In this document: positions 18,358 through 28,077 of the stretch, in pieces | Position numbering within the stretch: position 1 is the first letter of the stretch | Layout: each line of letters starts with the position of its first letter | Assembly: GCA_963643225.1 (NCBI GenBank) | Contig: CAVIIX010000012.1 | Span: 5,048 to 69,047, forward strand | Source of the DNA: UBA1258 sp963643225 | Lineage (GTDB): Bacteria > Bacillota > Clostridia > Lachnospirales > Lachnospiraceae | DNA length: 64,000 nt | Direction of reading: 5' to 3' | Translations under genes and position numbers: made by a program | Notes under the pieces: model-generated | The model's database searches: none | Seen by the model: only the letters and a program-made list of their open reading frames with translations | What the model was told of the DNA's origin: nothing

Positions 18358-18393
18358 AAAAAAGCCGTCGGTTTCCGACGGCTTTTGATTTTC
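18358..18393 (+). terminator. Terminator of the Gld-type ABC operon
   Basis: AAAGCCGTCGG / CCGACGGCTTT stem followed by TGATTTT. A-rich on the left, so it could also work for the opposing cysS transcript, though cysS ends 120 nt away. Confidence 0.85.
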
Positions 18394-18409
18394 TTATCGT
18401 TATGGAAAT

Positions 18410-18455
18410 TTCGTTCCTATACGATTAAAACGCTCAGCTGATATCGCACTTGCAC
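18410..18455 (-). repeat. Dispersed repeat, family 2, copy 1
   Basis: Positions 18410-18431 match, on the opposite strand, 21 of 22 bases at 63876-63897 (core ATCGTATAGGAACGAA). The segment from TACGA to ATATCGCA (18419-18447) also resembles 54969-54997. Located beyond the 3' end of cysS. No gene is seen in 18342-18515. Confidence 0.6.
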
Positions 18456-18515
18456 GTAAGGAATATGTCGCAAAGGCGACTGCGCTAGGCACGATACCTT
18501 CAAGCTACTCCTGGC

Positions 18516-19940
18516 TTATGCAAGGCTCCAGGTGGTGCCTTCTCTGGTGTCTTTTATGAGGATGCCTTTTGCAGAAAGCTCTTCTCTGATGGCATCGGCT
18601 GTAGCAAAGTCTTTATTCTTCTTTGCTTCCTTTCTTTCTTCAAGCTTTTTAAGAACGTAAGCTTCAAGCTCAGGGTCTAGTGAAGGTGCTGAAGTCTCGG
18701 CTTCCTTTGCAAGGTCTAAGCATAAAACGGTATCGAAGTCGTTGATTAAAGCAAGCTTTGTGGCTGCATTGGTGTCAGTCTTTAAGACATCGTACAAAAC
18801 GGTGATGGCCTGGGAGGTGTTTAAATCGTTACCGAGGGCATCAAGGAATTTTTCTTTATAAGCATTAAATACGCTAGCATCAACTGCTCCGGCGCAAGCT
18901 TCTGATTTAAGCTTTAATACCTGCTTCTTTAATTTTTCGTACTGACTCTTTACCTGATCCATTACTTCAAAGCTGAATTCAAGAGGCTTGCGGTAGTGGC
19001 TCTGTAAGCAGAACATTCTGTATACAAGGGGGTTGTAGCCTTTTTCAATAAGTAAATCCACACACAAAAATTCGCCTGAGGATTTGCTCATTTTTTTGCC
19101 GCCCTTTTCGTTTAGGTGGTGTACATGGAACCAGTAATTGCACCATTTGTGACCGAGGTAGGATTCGGACTGGGCAATTTCGTTGGTGTGGTGGGGGAAG
19201 ATGTTGTCGATACCGCCACAGTGGATGTCAAGCCTGTCGCCTAAATGCTTCATGCTGATGCAGGAGCATTCAATGTGCCAGCCGGGGTAACCAACGCCCC
19301 AGGGACTGTCCCACTTTAATGCCTGGTCTTCAAATTTAGATTTGGTAAACCATAATACGAAGTCGTTTTTGTTTCTTTTGTTGGTATCTTCATCTACGTC
19401 GTCTCTTACGGCTACCTTCAGGTCGTCTTCATTCTGATTGGAGAGTACGTAGTATTCTTTTAATTTGGAAGTGTCAAAATAAACGTTTTCACCAGCAATG
19501 TATGCATAGCCCTTTTCAAGGAGTACTTCAATCATGTGAATGAATTCTGCAATGCAGTTGGTGGCAGGCTCTACAACGTCGGGACGGCGGATGTTTAAGC
19601 GGGTGCAGTCCTTAAAGAAAGCGTCGGTATAGAATTTTGCGATTTCCATAACGGTTTTGTGCTCTCTCTTTGCGCCTTCGACCATCTTGTCGTTACCGGT
19701 GTCGGCATCACTTGTAAGGTGTCCTACGTCTGTGATGTTCATAACGCGCTTTACATCGTAGCCTGCATAACGAAGGGAACGGTCCAGAATGTCTTCCATA
19801 ATGTAACATCGAAGGTTACCAATGTGTGCAAAGTGATAAACGGTAGGTCCACAGGTATAAAGTGATACCCTGCCTTCTTCAATTGGTGTAAAGTCTTCAA
19901 CCTTTTTAGTTAAGGTATTATAGAATCTGATTCGGCTCAT
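18516..19940 (-). CDS. cysS: Cysteinyl-tRNA synthetase
   Basis: Class I synthetase of 474 residues that charges tRNA-Cys. The HIGH-type motif is FAHIGN, preceded by the zinc-binding Cys in LYTCGPTVYH; further zinc ligands are in IECSCISM and the HCGGIDNIFPHHTNE segment; KMSKS is present as KKMSKSSGE. The C-terminal anticodon-binding part ends in the usual KDTREGTTW. ATG 19940 is preceded by AAGGAGG. A clear promoter lies just upstream. Confidence 0.97.
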   Translation of the reverse strand: MSRIRFYNTLTKKVEDFTPIEEGRVSLYTCGPTVYHFAHIGNLRCYIMEDILDRSLRYAGYDVKRVMNITDVGHLTSDADTGNDKMVEGAKREHKTVMEIAKFYTDAFFKDCTRLNIRRPDVVEPATNCIAEFIHMIEVLLEKGYAYIAGENVYFDTSKLKEYYVLSNQNEDDLKVAVRDDVDEDTNKRNKNDFVLWFTKSKFEDQALKWDSPWGVGYPGWHIECSCISMKHLGDRLDIHCGGIDNIFPHHTNEIAQSESYLGHKWCNYWFHVHHLNEKGGKKMSKSSGEFLCVDLLIEKGYNPLVYRMFCLQSHYRKPLEFSFEVMDQVKSQYEKLKKQVLKLKSEACAGAVDASVFNAYKEKFLDALGNDLNTSQAITVLYDVLKTDTNAATKLALINDFDTVLCLDLAKEAETSAPSLDPELEAYVLKKLEERKEAKKNKDFATADAIREELSAKGILIKDTREGTTWSLA

Positions 19941-19970
19941 AATACGTCCTCCTTATTTTTTAACCTAAAT

Positions 19971-19999
19971 ATCGTAACGTAAAAAGAAAACATAGTCAA
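19971..19999 (-). promoter_or_regulatory. cysS promoter
   Basis: On the minus strand: TTGACT, 17-bp spacer, TACGAT, then about 25 nt to the AAGGAGG site of cysS. No T-box-like leader fits in this short distance. Confidence 0.72.
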
Positions 20000-20077
20000 G
20001 GCGATTTTGGGGTAAAGCCCTATTTATCAAGGCCCTTCTGTGCTAAAATGTAGGTAATATTAATGTGGAGAAAATTT

Positions 20078-21754
20078 ATGAACAATAAACGCTTTAACAT
20101 ACTTAAAACCGATTATGAAATTCACAATAAGCCTATGGGAGGTTATCCACGCCCTTCAATGGTGAGAGAATCCTACATATGCTTAAACGGAAAGTGGGAC
20201 GACGGTGTGACGGTGCCATTTTGCCTTGAAAGCAAAAATTCAGGCTTTATGGGAAAGGTGCCAAAGGAATATACCTATTTTCGCAACATAATTTTGGAAA
20301 AGGGATTTATAAAGGACAGGGTGCTGTTACATTTCGGAGCGGTTGATACGATTTGTGACGTTTACATTGACAATCATTACGTTTGTCATCACGAAGGCGG
20401 ATATTTGCCTTTTTCTTTTGACATTACTGATTTTGTGACAGAGGATAAGATCCACAAACTGACGGTGAAGGTAAAGGATACCTTAAATAAGCTTTACCCA
20501 TACGGCAAGCAAAAGAAACATCGCGGCGGCATGTGGTACACACCAGTTACCGGTATCTGGCAGTCTGTGTGGCTTGAAAGCGTTCCTAAAAATTATATTG
20601 AGGCTATTGAAATTACACCTTATTTAGATAAGATTTCCGTTAATTTAAAAACCGAAGCCACGGATTTTCATGTGTCTGTTTTCTTTGGCGGACGCCTTGT
20701 TTATGAAGGAGATTTTGATGCGCCCTTTTTTAACATTAATATTAAGAATCCTATGCTTTGGACTCCGGAGGAGCCTAATCTTTACGACATATACGTGCGC
20801 ACGGATAACGACGAAATAAAATCCTATTTTGGCCTTCGTACCGTTACAATTGAAAGGGTTGACGGCATTAACAGAATTTTATTAAACGGAAAGCCTTTCT
20901 TTTTCAATGGAGTGCTGGATCAGGGTTATTTCCCAGAGGGCATTTATACTCCCAATAACGAAAAAGTGTACGAAGAGGATATCAGACGATTAAAAGCTCT
21001 TGGCTTTAACACCATCAGAAAGCACATTAAAATCGAGCCAGAATGCTTTTACGAAGCCTGCGACCGTTTAGGAATGCTTGTGTTCCAGGACTGTGTAAAT
21101 AACGGAAGGTATTCCTTTATTCGTGATACGGCACTTCCGACGCTGGGCTTTAAGAAAAGTAGTGACATAAAAAGAAGAGTTAAGGACGAAGTGAAATTTT
21201 CCTTTGAACGGACAATGGAGCAGACCCTTGCCCACTTATACAATTTTCCATGCATCGTGTACTACACAATCTTTAACGAGGGATTTGGACAGTTTGATTC
21301 AGACATTATGTACAATATCGTGAAGGCAATGGATAAAACACGTATTATTGATTCTACATCAGGGTGGTTCTGGCAGGAGTACAGCGATGTTGACTCCCAC
21401 CACATTTATTTCAAAGCATTTGATTTAAAGAAACTTGAGCGTACCGGCCGCCCGGTTATTTTATCTGAATTTGGCGGATATTCCTTAAAAGTAAAAGAGC
21501 ATTCCTTTAACAAAAGGGGCAATTACGGGTATGGTGCGGCAAAAGATACAAAAGAGCTTACAGACATAATAGAAAAGCTTTACAGAAGCGAAATAATACC
21601 AGCCATTAAACAGGGCTTATGCGGCGCTATCTACACTCAGATAACGGACGTTGAGGATGAAACAAACGGCTTGTACACTTACGACCGCAAAATCTGTAAG
21701 GTTGAGCCTGGTCGCATGCGAGCCCTTTTTGCGGACATAAAAATTGGAATCTGA
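20078..21754 (+). CDS. Glycoside hydrolase family 2 enzyme (short form)
   Basis: 558-residue GH2 protein without signal peptide: sugar-binding jelly roll (HFGAVDTICDVYIDNHYVCH), Ig-like domain, and TIM barrel. Predicted acid/base E401 in TIFNEGFGQ and nucleophile E464 in ILSEFGGYS. It lacks the C-terminal domains of the LacZ type, so it is nearer to beta-glucuronidase or beta-mannosidase-like GH2 proteins; the substrate is not assignable. A possible ATG at 20063 overlaps the TGGAG ribosome site, so ATG 20078 is chosen. Extended -10 TGCTAAAAT is seen at 20041-20049. Confidence 0.86.
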   Translation: MNNKRFNILKTDYEIHNKPMGGYPRPSMVRESYICLNGKWDDGVTVPFCLESKNSGFMGKVPKEYTYFRNIILEKGFIKDRVLLHFGAVDTICDVYIDNHYVCHHEGGYLPFSFDITDFVTEDKIHKLTVKVKDTLNKLYPYGKQKKHRGGMWYTPVTGIWQSVWLESVPKNYIEAIEITPYLDKISVNLKTEATDFHVSVFFGGRLVYEGDFDAPFFNINIKNPMLWTPEEPNLYDIYVRTDNDEIKSYFGLRTVTIERVDGINRILLNGKPFFFNGVLDQGYFPEGIYTPNNEKVYEEDIRRLKALGFNTIRKHIKIEPECFYEACDRLGMLVFQDCVNNGRYSFIRDTALPTLGFKKSSDIKRRVKDEVKFSFERTMEQTLAHLYNFPCIVYYTIFNEGFGQFDSDIMYNIVKAMDKTRIIDSTSGWFWQEYSDVDSHHIYFKAFDLKKLERTGRPVILSEFGGYSLKVKEHSFNKRGNYGYGAAKDTKELTDIIEKLYRSEIIPAIKQGLCGAIYTQITDVEDETNGLYTYDRKICKVEPGRMRALFADIKIGI

Positions 21755-21795
21755 TATCAGGTTTCAATTAATAGGTAAATGTACGAAGAATATCC

Positions 21796-23712
21796 TTACA
21801 TAAACTTATATACTTTAAAACTTACGCAGGTGCCAAGGCCGGGAGTACTTTCGACGGTGAGTCCTTTTTTGTAAAGGTGTTTTAAGCGTTTGTCGATGTT
21901 GTAAACACCGATACTCTGGTTTTCTTTTGGCACTCTTGTCAAGAGCTTGTGTATGGTTTCTTCGTCCATGCCGATGCCGTTATCACTTACAAAGAAATCA
22001 ACGCTGTCGGGGTTGTTAACGATTCTTAAAGTAACAACACCCGGCTTATTTAATTTTCTGACGCCGTGTTTTATGGCGTTTTCAATTAAAGGCTGAATGG
22101 TAAGCGGGGGCATTGTGATGGCAGGAAGCCGTATGGGTAAATCAGTATAGAAGCTGATTGATGGAAATCTTTCCTTTTCTATGTCGGTGTAGGCTTCTAC
22201 AAGCTCAAGCTCACGCCTTAAGGGAACGGTTTCGTCCATGTTATCAATGGATAAAATAAGCTTTAAATATTCTGAAAGAGAATTTATAAGCTTTTGAGCC
22301 TTCTTTGAATCCGTTACGCACAGGTCTGCAATGGTGTTTAACGTGTTATATAAAAAGTGCGGCTTCATCTGAGCATTTAAAAAGGCGTTTTCGCTTGCCT
22401 GCATGGCAGCTAACTGTCTCTTTAATTCTTCTGTATAGAAGATTTCGTCGCGGTTCTGACGGGCATATTCTTCGGCCATTATGATAACCATGGTGAAGGC
22501 AAATACTATATATCCAAGCATGTATTCAAAGCGTCCGGGAATAGTAAACTTCTGAGTTACTATACATAGCAGCACGCTTATTATCGTTGCCAAAACGCTT
22601 GTACCGTAAAAGCCCACAAGCTTTTCCTGCTTTTCATAGGCCACGACAAATACGTAAAGGCAGATAGCGTAAGGAATAATCAATACAATGGTTGAAAGGC
22701 AACGTAAGGGTATAAACTGTCCTAAGGACAAAGCATTAAAAAAAGGAATCAGAAAAAGAAAATCAAATACTATACCGATTTTCTTTGGATAGAAGTCAGG
22801 GTATAAGGTCTTTGTAAAATTCAGAAGAGCTACTAAAAACAACGGTATTGAAAAGATCTCCATGAAGCTTCCAAGCTGATAAGGAAGCTTTGGTATAAAG
22901 AGCATTATTATGCGGCCGTCTGTAAAGGCTGTAACTAAGAAAGTGGCAACTGATAAAAGTATAAAGGCTCTTAAACGCTTGTCTGATTTAAAGGTAATAA
23001 TCTGTATTAATGAAAATATAACCGTAAATATTATTAAAGAGGTAAGGGCAAGGCTTATTCTTGATACGTTTAAGAAGGAATCTGAAATTTCATCAAGAGT
23101 ACCTATTAAAACTGTGTCTGAATCAAAATTATAATAGTCAAGGGGAGAAATAAAATTGATGATGACTTCATAATTGCCGGTAGCATTTGAAGGCAGTTCC
23201 ACATAGAAAGCAGAAGCATATACAGGGGTTTTACTTCTGAAGGTTTCCGACTGCTTTACAAATTCCCCGTTTACGTATACTCGGTATTCACAAAATTCTG
23301 CAGGAATCCAGAGGGCATAGTCCTGATTGGCGGGAAGCTTTAAAAAAAAGCAGACTGTAGCCTTGTAACTTCCATCTGCAATGCAGTCATCGCACTTTAT
23401 CTCCTTAAGCTTATTAATGGAAGTATAGGTCGCGTAATTTTTAGCTATCTCAGAAAGCCTTGTTTCGAAGGTTGAGTCTGAATATGCTGAATTGTATGTG
23501 GTGGGCATGAAGATTGCCCCGTGGAAGCAGCCGATGTTTCCTTTTAATTCATAAAGCCTGTTTTCCTCAATATAGGAAGTCTGATATAAGCCTGCAGAGG
23601 AAGATGCTTCGATGGGTTCAGACTGCATCAAACTGTCTGCCACGTAAAGGGAAGTGATAAGCAAAACAGGAATTATAATAATAAGCATTATTGCTGTAAT
23701 TACTCTTTTCAC
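21796..23712 (-). CDS. LytS-type sensor histidine kinase with 7TMR-DISM-like sensor
   Basis: 638 residues. One N-terminal helix (about 5-25), an extracytoplasmic beta-rich domain (about 30-210, resembling 7TMR-DISM extracellular sensors), about seven membrane helices (215-420), then a cytoplasmic kinase: phospho-acceptor box QMKPHFLYNTLN with H452, ATPase N-box IQPLIENAIKHG and G-box SDNGIGMD. It starts with GTG, 4 nt overlapping the stop of the upstream kinase gene and correctly spaced from AAGGAGG. It probably signals to the SARP-type regulator at 25040-26137 together with the second kinase. Confidence 0.88.
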   Translation of the reverse strand: MKRVITAIMLIIIIPVLLITSLYVADSLMQSEPIEASSSAGLYQTSYIEENRLYELKGNIGCFHGAIFMPTTYNSAYSDSTFETRLSEIAKNYATYTSINKLKEIKCDDCIADGSYKATVCFFLKLPANQDYALWIPAEFCEYRVYVNGEFVKQSETFRSKTPVYASAFYVELPSNATGNYEVIINFISPLDYYNFDSDTVLIGTLDEISDSFLNVSRISLALTSLIIFTVIFSLIQIITFKSDKRLRAFILLSVATFLVTAFTDGRIIMLFIPKLPYQLGSFMEIFSIPLFLVALLNFTKTLYPDFYPKKIGIVFDFLFLIPFFNALSLGQFIPLRCLSTIVLIIPYAICLYVFVVAYEKQEKLVGFYGTSVLATIISVLLCIVTQKFTIPGRFEYMLGYIVFAFTMVIIMAEEYARQNRDEIFYTEELKRQLAAMQASENAFLNAQMKPHFLYNTLNTIADLCVTDSKKAQKLINSLSEYLKLILSIDNMDETVPLRRELELVEAYTDIEKERFPSISFYTDLPIRLPAITMPPLTIQPLIENAIKHGVRKLNKPGVVTLRIVNNPDSVDFFVSDNGIGMDEETIHKLLTRVPKENQSIGVYNIDKRLKHLYKKGLTVESTPGLGTCVSFKVYKFM

Positions 23713-25019
23713 ATCGATTCCTCCTTTTCTTTAAGGTAGGCAATTGTATCGGGAGGCACCACAAAAGAAACACTGGTACCGACGCCGGGTGCTGACTGTA
23801 TTACAAGGCCTTTTCCAAAAAGGCTTATGAGTCTTGAATGAATGTTGTAAATACCGATTCTGGCGCTGTCGTGAAGGGAATCGGTTAAAGACTCCACCAT
23901 GTCTTCTGCCATACCTTCTCCGTTATCGGATACGTCGATATGGTAATAATCCCTGTAGGGAATAATGGTAATGGTAATCTTAGGGTCCTTACTTGAAGGG
24001 GTAAAGGCGTGTTCTATGGCATTTTCAACTAAAGGCTGAATCGACAGCGGGGGAATATGAAATTCGGGGATAGGGTCTGGAAATTTATATTCAAAGGTGA
24101 CTCTTTGATTACGTTCCTTTTCAATAGAGATAAAGGATTTTGTAAGCTCAATTTCGTTATTTAAAGGCACGATTCCGTGTAACTGCTGGAAATTAAGGGT
24201 GTGTCGTAAATATTTAGATAAAGAAACTGTCAAATCCTCTGCAACATAAGGGTCCTCGTCACACTTTTTGCTGATTAAATCAAGGGATTTATACAAAAAA
24301 TCTGCCTTCATCTGTGTACACATAAGAGCGTTGTCTGAATTGTTGATGCGTTCAATGGTGTCTGCAAGAGAAGAGGATAAGGCTTTCGTCTTTTTAATTG
24401 ATAAACTGTACTGATGCGTCAGCATTATAGCATGCAGCAAAAGAAAAACAGGCGTACATATTACTCTGGGGCTTGTAAAATCATGACCTGTTAATATAAG
24501 TATATAGCCTACCACGGACATAACAAAAATGATCCAGTAGGCAGATGCAGGATAGACATAGAAAATCTCACCGTCATATACTTTCTTTAAAGACATGTTT
24601 AGTGAAAAGAGATAGGTAAGCAGCGAAAATATTCCTAAAATTAAGTACATGGTCGTGATAAAGGAATCAGGAACAATCAGGCAGGCTGCCACAAGAATGA
24701 GGCATGTATAATTGTAGATTAAGTGGAAACGGGCATATTTTGCAGGCATTATGTAGCCTGAGTAGATGTTTAAACACATAGTCGTAAGCCCAAAGGAACA
24801 AAGATATATATTATCCTGAATGCCGACTGTGTAGCCGGCATTCAGTAACGCATATGGATGAAGTGCTATTGCAAAATTAATATTAATGCCAAGAGCGAAG
24901 CATAATGCAGCAAACCAAATCATACGTCTTGAGTTTCTGAAATAATAATAGAATATACTGCAGTATATACCTGTTACAAAACATGAAACAACGCAAAAGG
25001 CGCGTAAAACGGATGCCAT
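23709..25019 (-). CDS. LytS-type histidine kinase lacking the phospho-acceptor histidine
   Basis: 436 residues: about seven membrane helices in residues 1-210, a short linker, then a His_kinase-type region whose acceptor box reads QMKADFLYKSLD. The invariant Pro-His of this family is Ala239-Asp240. The ATPase domain looks intact (PPLSIQPLVENAIEHA, SDNGEGMAED, GVGTSVSF). Unlike its neighbour it has no outer sensor domain. Translation is coupled to the following canonical kinase by a 4-nt overlap. It may act as a heterodimer partner or as a regulator; it is unlikely to autophosphorylate. Confidence 0.83.
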   Translation of the reverse strand: MASVLRAFCVVSCFVTGIYCSIFYYYFRNSRRMIWFAALCFALGININFAIALHPYALLNAGYTVGIQDNIYLCSFGLTTMCLNIYSGYIMPAKYARFHLIYNYTCLILVAACLIVPDSFITTMYLILGIFSLLTYLFSLNMSLKKVYDGEIFYVYPASAYWIIFVMSVVGYILILTGHDFTSPRVICTPVFLLLHAIMLTHQYSLSIKKTKALSSSLADTIERINNSDNALMCTQMKADFLYKSLDLISKKCDEDPYVAEDLTVSLSKYLRHTLNFQQLHGIVPLNNEIELTKSFISIEKERNQRVTFEYKFPDPIPEFHIPPLSIQPLVENAIEHAFTPSSKDPKITITIIPYRDYYHIDVSDNGEGMAEDMVESLTDSLHDSARIGIYNIHSRLISLFGKGLVIQSAPGVGTSVSFVVPPDTIAYLKEKEESM

Positions 25020-25039
25020 TAATACCTCTTTCCGACTGA

Positions 25040-26137
25040 TTAAATCGTCTTAATTAAATCTTTTACCTCGCGAGAAGGTTCAAGGCCGTATTCCTTGAAA
25101 AGAGCGTTGCGATATTTTTCGTAGTAATCACGAATGGCAGCGGGAGGAAGCTTCTTTTGCTTTAAGTGGATGATTTCTTTAAAGGCGTCTTCCTCGTAAA
25201 GGTCTACGTGAAGAACGGCTTCATAGGAATCGATAGCTGCATCGATTCTATCAGCCTCTGAATAAAGCCTTCCGGCTCTGTAAAGAAGCTGGATGTATCT
25301 GCTTTCAAGCCATCCCTTTGTTTCTTCTGCCCAATCGTAGAAGCGGTTCTCAAGGTAAGGTCCCTTGTAGATGCTTACAAGCGCCTCAATGTCTGCCAAA
25401 GGAAGAGAGTCGGGGCTTGAAATTTTGTTTCTGAAATCAAGATAGTCGCACTTAATACGGGAGGTGTTGATGCTGTAATCGTCGTGATCTCTTATAAGCA
25501 CGTCCGTATATCCGAAATCTGCAAGTGTAGAACGAATGTAGGTGCAGGTAACGCGGAAATTATTGGCTGCCTTGTCAAGGTCTGCATCTGGCCAGAGGGT
25601 ATCTAAAATCATATCCTTGGAGCGTGCTCTGCCTTCGTTCTGAATAAGGTAGGCAAGTAATTCCTCAGCCTTGCTTGTTCTGAATCTTAAAGGCTCCATG
25701 TCTGCAGCTTTTTTGATTGAGAAAGCGCCAAAGCAGTTGAAAATAAGCTTGTCGTCCTCTACCACATGCTTCTTATCAAGCTTCTTTTCCATAATGTCAA
25801 TCTGGGCAGTAAAGTCATCGTGAGAGAGAGGCTTTAAGAGGTAACCGGTAGCGTGTGCTCTGAAGGCCTCCAAAGCATACTGGTTATAAGCAGTTACGAA
25901 GACTATTTCCAAATAAGGATTAGAGTCCATCAAATATTCTGCCAGCTCCAAACCTGTCATCTCAGGCATTTCTATATCAAGAAAAGCAATATCTACATGG
26001 TTTGTCTTAAGAAACTCAATAGCGTCTGCAGGCTTTGTAAAGGTCTTTAAAAGCTCTAAACGGTTATCATTGGTAATGAGCCTTTCGAAACGGTTTAACG
26101 CGTTCTGTTCATCGTCTACAGCAATTACTTTAAACAT
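25040..26137 (-). CDS. SARP-type response regulator (receiver, winged helix, BTAD)
   Basis: 365 residues. Receiver domain 1-120 with acidic pair D8/D9, phospho-acceptor D54 in FLDIEMPEMTG, Thr in FVTAYNQ and Lys in LLKPLS. A winged-helix DNA-binding domain follows (about 137-235, FRTSKAEELLAYLIQNEGRA, LWPDADLDKAANNF), and then a bacterial transcriptional activation domain rich in TPR-like helices to the end. SARP domains usually activate target operons. First gene of the kinase operon, 20 nt before the His-less kinase; GGGGGT ribosome site. Confidence 0.9.
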   Translation of the reverse strand: MFKVIAVDDEQNALNRFERLITNDNRLELLKTFTKPADAIEFLKTNHVDIAFLDIEMPEMTGLELAEYLMDSNPYLEIVFVTAYNQYALEAFRAHATGYLLKPLSHDDFTAQIDIMEKKLDKKHVVEDDKLIFNCFGAFSIKKAADMEPLRFRTSKAEELLAYLIQNEGRARSKDMILDTLWPDADLDKAANNFRVTCTYIRSTLADFGYTDVLIRDHDDYSINTSRIKCDYLDFRNKISSPDSLPLADIEALVSIYKGPYLENRFYDWAEETKGWLESRYIQLLYRAGRLYSEADRIDAAIDSYEAVLHVDLYEEDAFKEIIHLKQKKLPPAAIRDYYEKYRNALFKEYGLEPSREVKDLIKTI

Positions 26138-26329
26138 GCAATATAACCCCCAATTGTGAGATTTTAAGAATATAAGAAGGCATATGACAATACCTTCCTA
26201 CATTTTATACTGAAATTTCGAAACTTACAATAATGTTTTAGAATTTAAAGAAATTTTCAGTTAATTTTATGTTAACAAAGAAATAACCTGCTGTTAACCT
26301 TGATTTTCTTCAGCATACTATGTATAAAG

Positions 26330-26364
26330 AAAAATAAATCCCGGAAGGTTACTTCCGGGATCTT
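26330..26364 (-). terminator. Terminator after the HD-GYP gene
   Basis: ATCCCGGAAG / CTTCCGGGAT stem, followed on the minus strand by TTATTTTTCT. The region 26138-26330 upstream of the response regulator is AT-rich and presumably holds its promoter; no clear boxes were chosen. Confidence 0.85.
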
Positions 26365-26368
26365 TGTT

Positions 26369-28066
26369 TTAGTTGTTATAGCTGTAATATTCTTCAAGCC
26401 TGCTGCAACAGCCTAAGAATACCGGAAGCATTGTGGGATCAAACTGTGTACCCATGCCCTCTAACATTATTTCTTTTGCCTTATCAAAGCTCATAGGCTC
26501 CTTGTAGCAACGCTTGCTTACCAAAGCATCGTATACGTCTGCAACCGCCATGATTCTTGCTTCCAGGGGAACCATTTCACCCACTAAGCCTTCAGGATAA
26601 CCACGGCCATCCCAGCGCTCGTGATGATACCGTGCTACGTTGTAGGCTATCCTTACAAAATGCTCCTCTTCAACGTCCTGTAAAATCAGCTTTACGATTT
26701 CACCGCTCCTTGGAGAGTGAGTCTTCATGATGGCATATTCTTCATCTGTTAAGCGTCCCGGCTTACACAGAATTGAATTATCAATTGAAATCTTGCCAAG
26801 GTCGTGCATTGGAGCGGAACGTATAATGTCTGTAGCCTTTTCTTCAGATATATCGTAAACTCCCTGCCTGATGGCTTCTTCCACAAGATATTTAATGATA
26901 TCACTGGTACGTTTTACGTGGCCGCCTGTATTGTTGTCTCGGTTTTCAACCATGTTGGCAAGCCCCAATACAACCTTTTGCTGAATTGACTTAATGTTGT
27001 CGGCTTTCTGCTTAACCTCTGCGTTAAGAGTATCGTTATAGGATTCCATAACCTTAATGGCATGCTGTTCCTTAGTAACGTCGTAGACGTCAAACAGATA
27101 GCCGCGTGGCTTCGCCCCATTGGTTAAAGTGAATTTTGAAATTTCACATTTTACAATTCTGTCTTCTGAATTAAAGATGCTAAAGTTAATACCGTGTCTT
27201 TCAAAATCTCTCATCAGACCGTAGAAGAGCTCCTGAAGCTTAGGTAAGTCGTCTGGAAGAGGGGTATCCACACGATGAGTGATTAATTCAGGAAAGAAAT
27301 TAAAAATCTTATCATTACAGCTTAAGAAATTTTTCTTTAAGTCAAAGGCAATATAACCCTTGGTTCCGTAATATTTCTGCTGCTGCGATACAAGACAGGA
27401 AATATTATGTGTGTATACGTGATCGTAGTTAAAAACCACAATACCTGCAGAAATCGTATAAAGAAAAGGCAGAATTGAAAAATTTACGTCAATCGTAAGC
27501 TCAATTGCATAAACAAAAACACCGGATAAAATAATGGCGCAGTAGGTATTTAATACTTTATGGGAATAGGTACCTTTCCTGACATAGCCGTATATCAAAA
27601 GACAGATAATCGTAAGGACGGCAAGCGTTAAAAACACAAAGTGTATTATTTTTAAGGGACCGCTTGTCATCTTTGTGGCGATGCCGTAGCCTGTGTCAAT
27701 TAAGACCATGCTGTCATAGTAAAGCTTGTTTTCCACGCACAGCCATACTACTGCCATGTGACAAAAGGCAGCACTGTAACCGATGATTTTTAAGATGGGA
27801 TGTACGTTTACTCCCATGAATCGCAACATTGAGAAAATCGTTACTACAAGTAAAACCGTACTGTCTAAATAAATGAAACAGAAGGCAAATTTTGCAGCCT
27901 CCGGTGTCTGCACTACGGTTTTAAGAGTATATCCAAGCAGGATAATCGGCACCATAACCGTTATCGTCCAGGAATAAATATCTACATTATCATAATTTTT
28001 AAGCCCCATGTAAATCACGAGTAATATCGAGAACACAAGACAGGATGCGTATAAAATGGTTATCAC
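26369..28066 (-). CDS. HD-GYP cyclic-di-GMP phosphodiesterase with 7-helix membrane sensor
   Basis: 565 residues: seven predicted membrane helices (1-225), a PAS-like linker domain (about 235-335), and a C-terminal HD-GYP domain with all signature elements (APMHDLGKISI, YHHERWDGRGYP, MAVADVYDAL, GTQFDP). The family hydrolyses c-di-GMP to pGpG or GMP. GTG start, with its AGGGG ribosome site overlapping the stop of the upstream gene 11 nt away, so it is cotranscribed with the degenerate kinase at 28078-29874, which may control it. Confidence 0.9.
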   Translation of the reverse strand: MITILYASCLVFSILLVIYMGLKNYDNVDIYSWTITVMVPIILLGYTLKTVVQTPEAAKFAFCFIYLDSTVLLVVTIFSMLRFMGVNVHPILKIIGYSAAFCHMAVVWLCVENKLYYDSMVLIDTGYGIATKMTSGPLKIIHFVFLTLAVLTIICLLIYGYVRKGTYSHKVLNTYCAIILSGVFVYAIELTIDVNFSILPFLYTISAGIVVFNYDHVYTHNISCLVSQQQKYYGTKGYIAFDLKKNFLSCNDKIFNFFPELITHRVDTPLPDDLPKLQELFYGLMRDFERHGINFSIFNSEDRIVKCEISKFTLTNGAKPRGYLFDVYDVTKEQHAIKVMESYNDTLNAEVKQKADNIKSIQQKVVLGLANMVENRDNNTGGHVKRTSDIIKYLVEEAIRQGVYDISEEKATDIIRSAPMHDLGKISIDNSILCKPGRLTDEEYAIMKTHSPRSGEIVKLILQDVEEEHFVRIAYNVARYHHERWDGRGYPEGLVGEMVPLEARIMAVADVYDALVSKRCYKEPMSFDKAKEIMLEGMGTQFDPTMLPVFLGCCSRLEEYYSYNN

Positions 28067-28077
28067 TTAAATACCCC

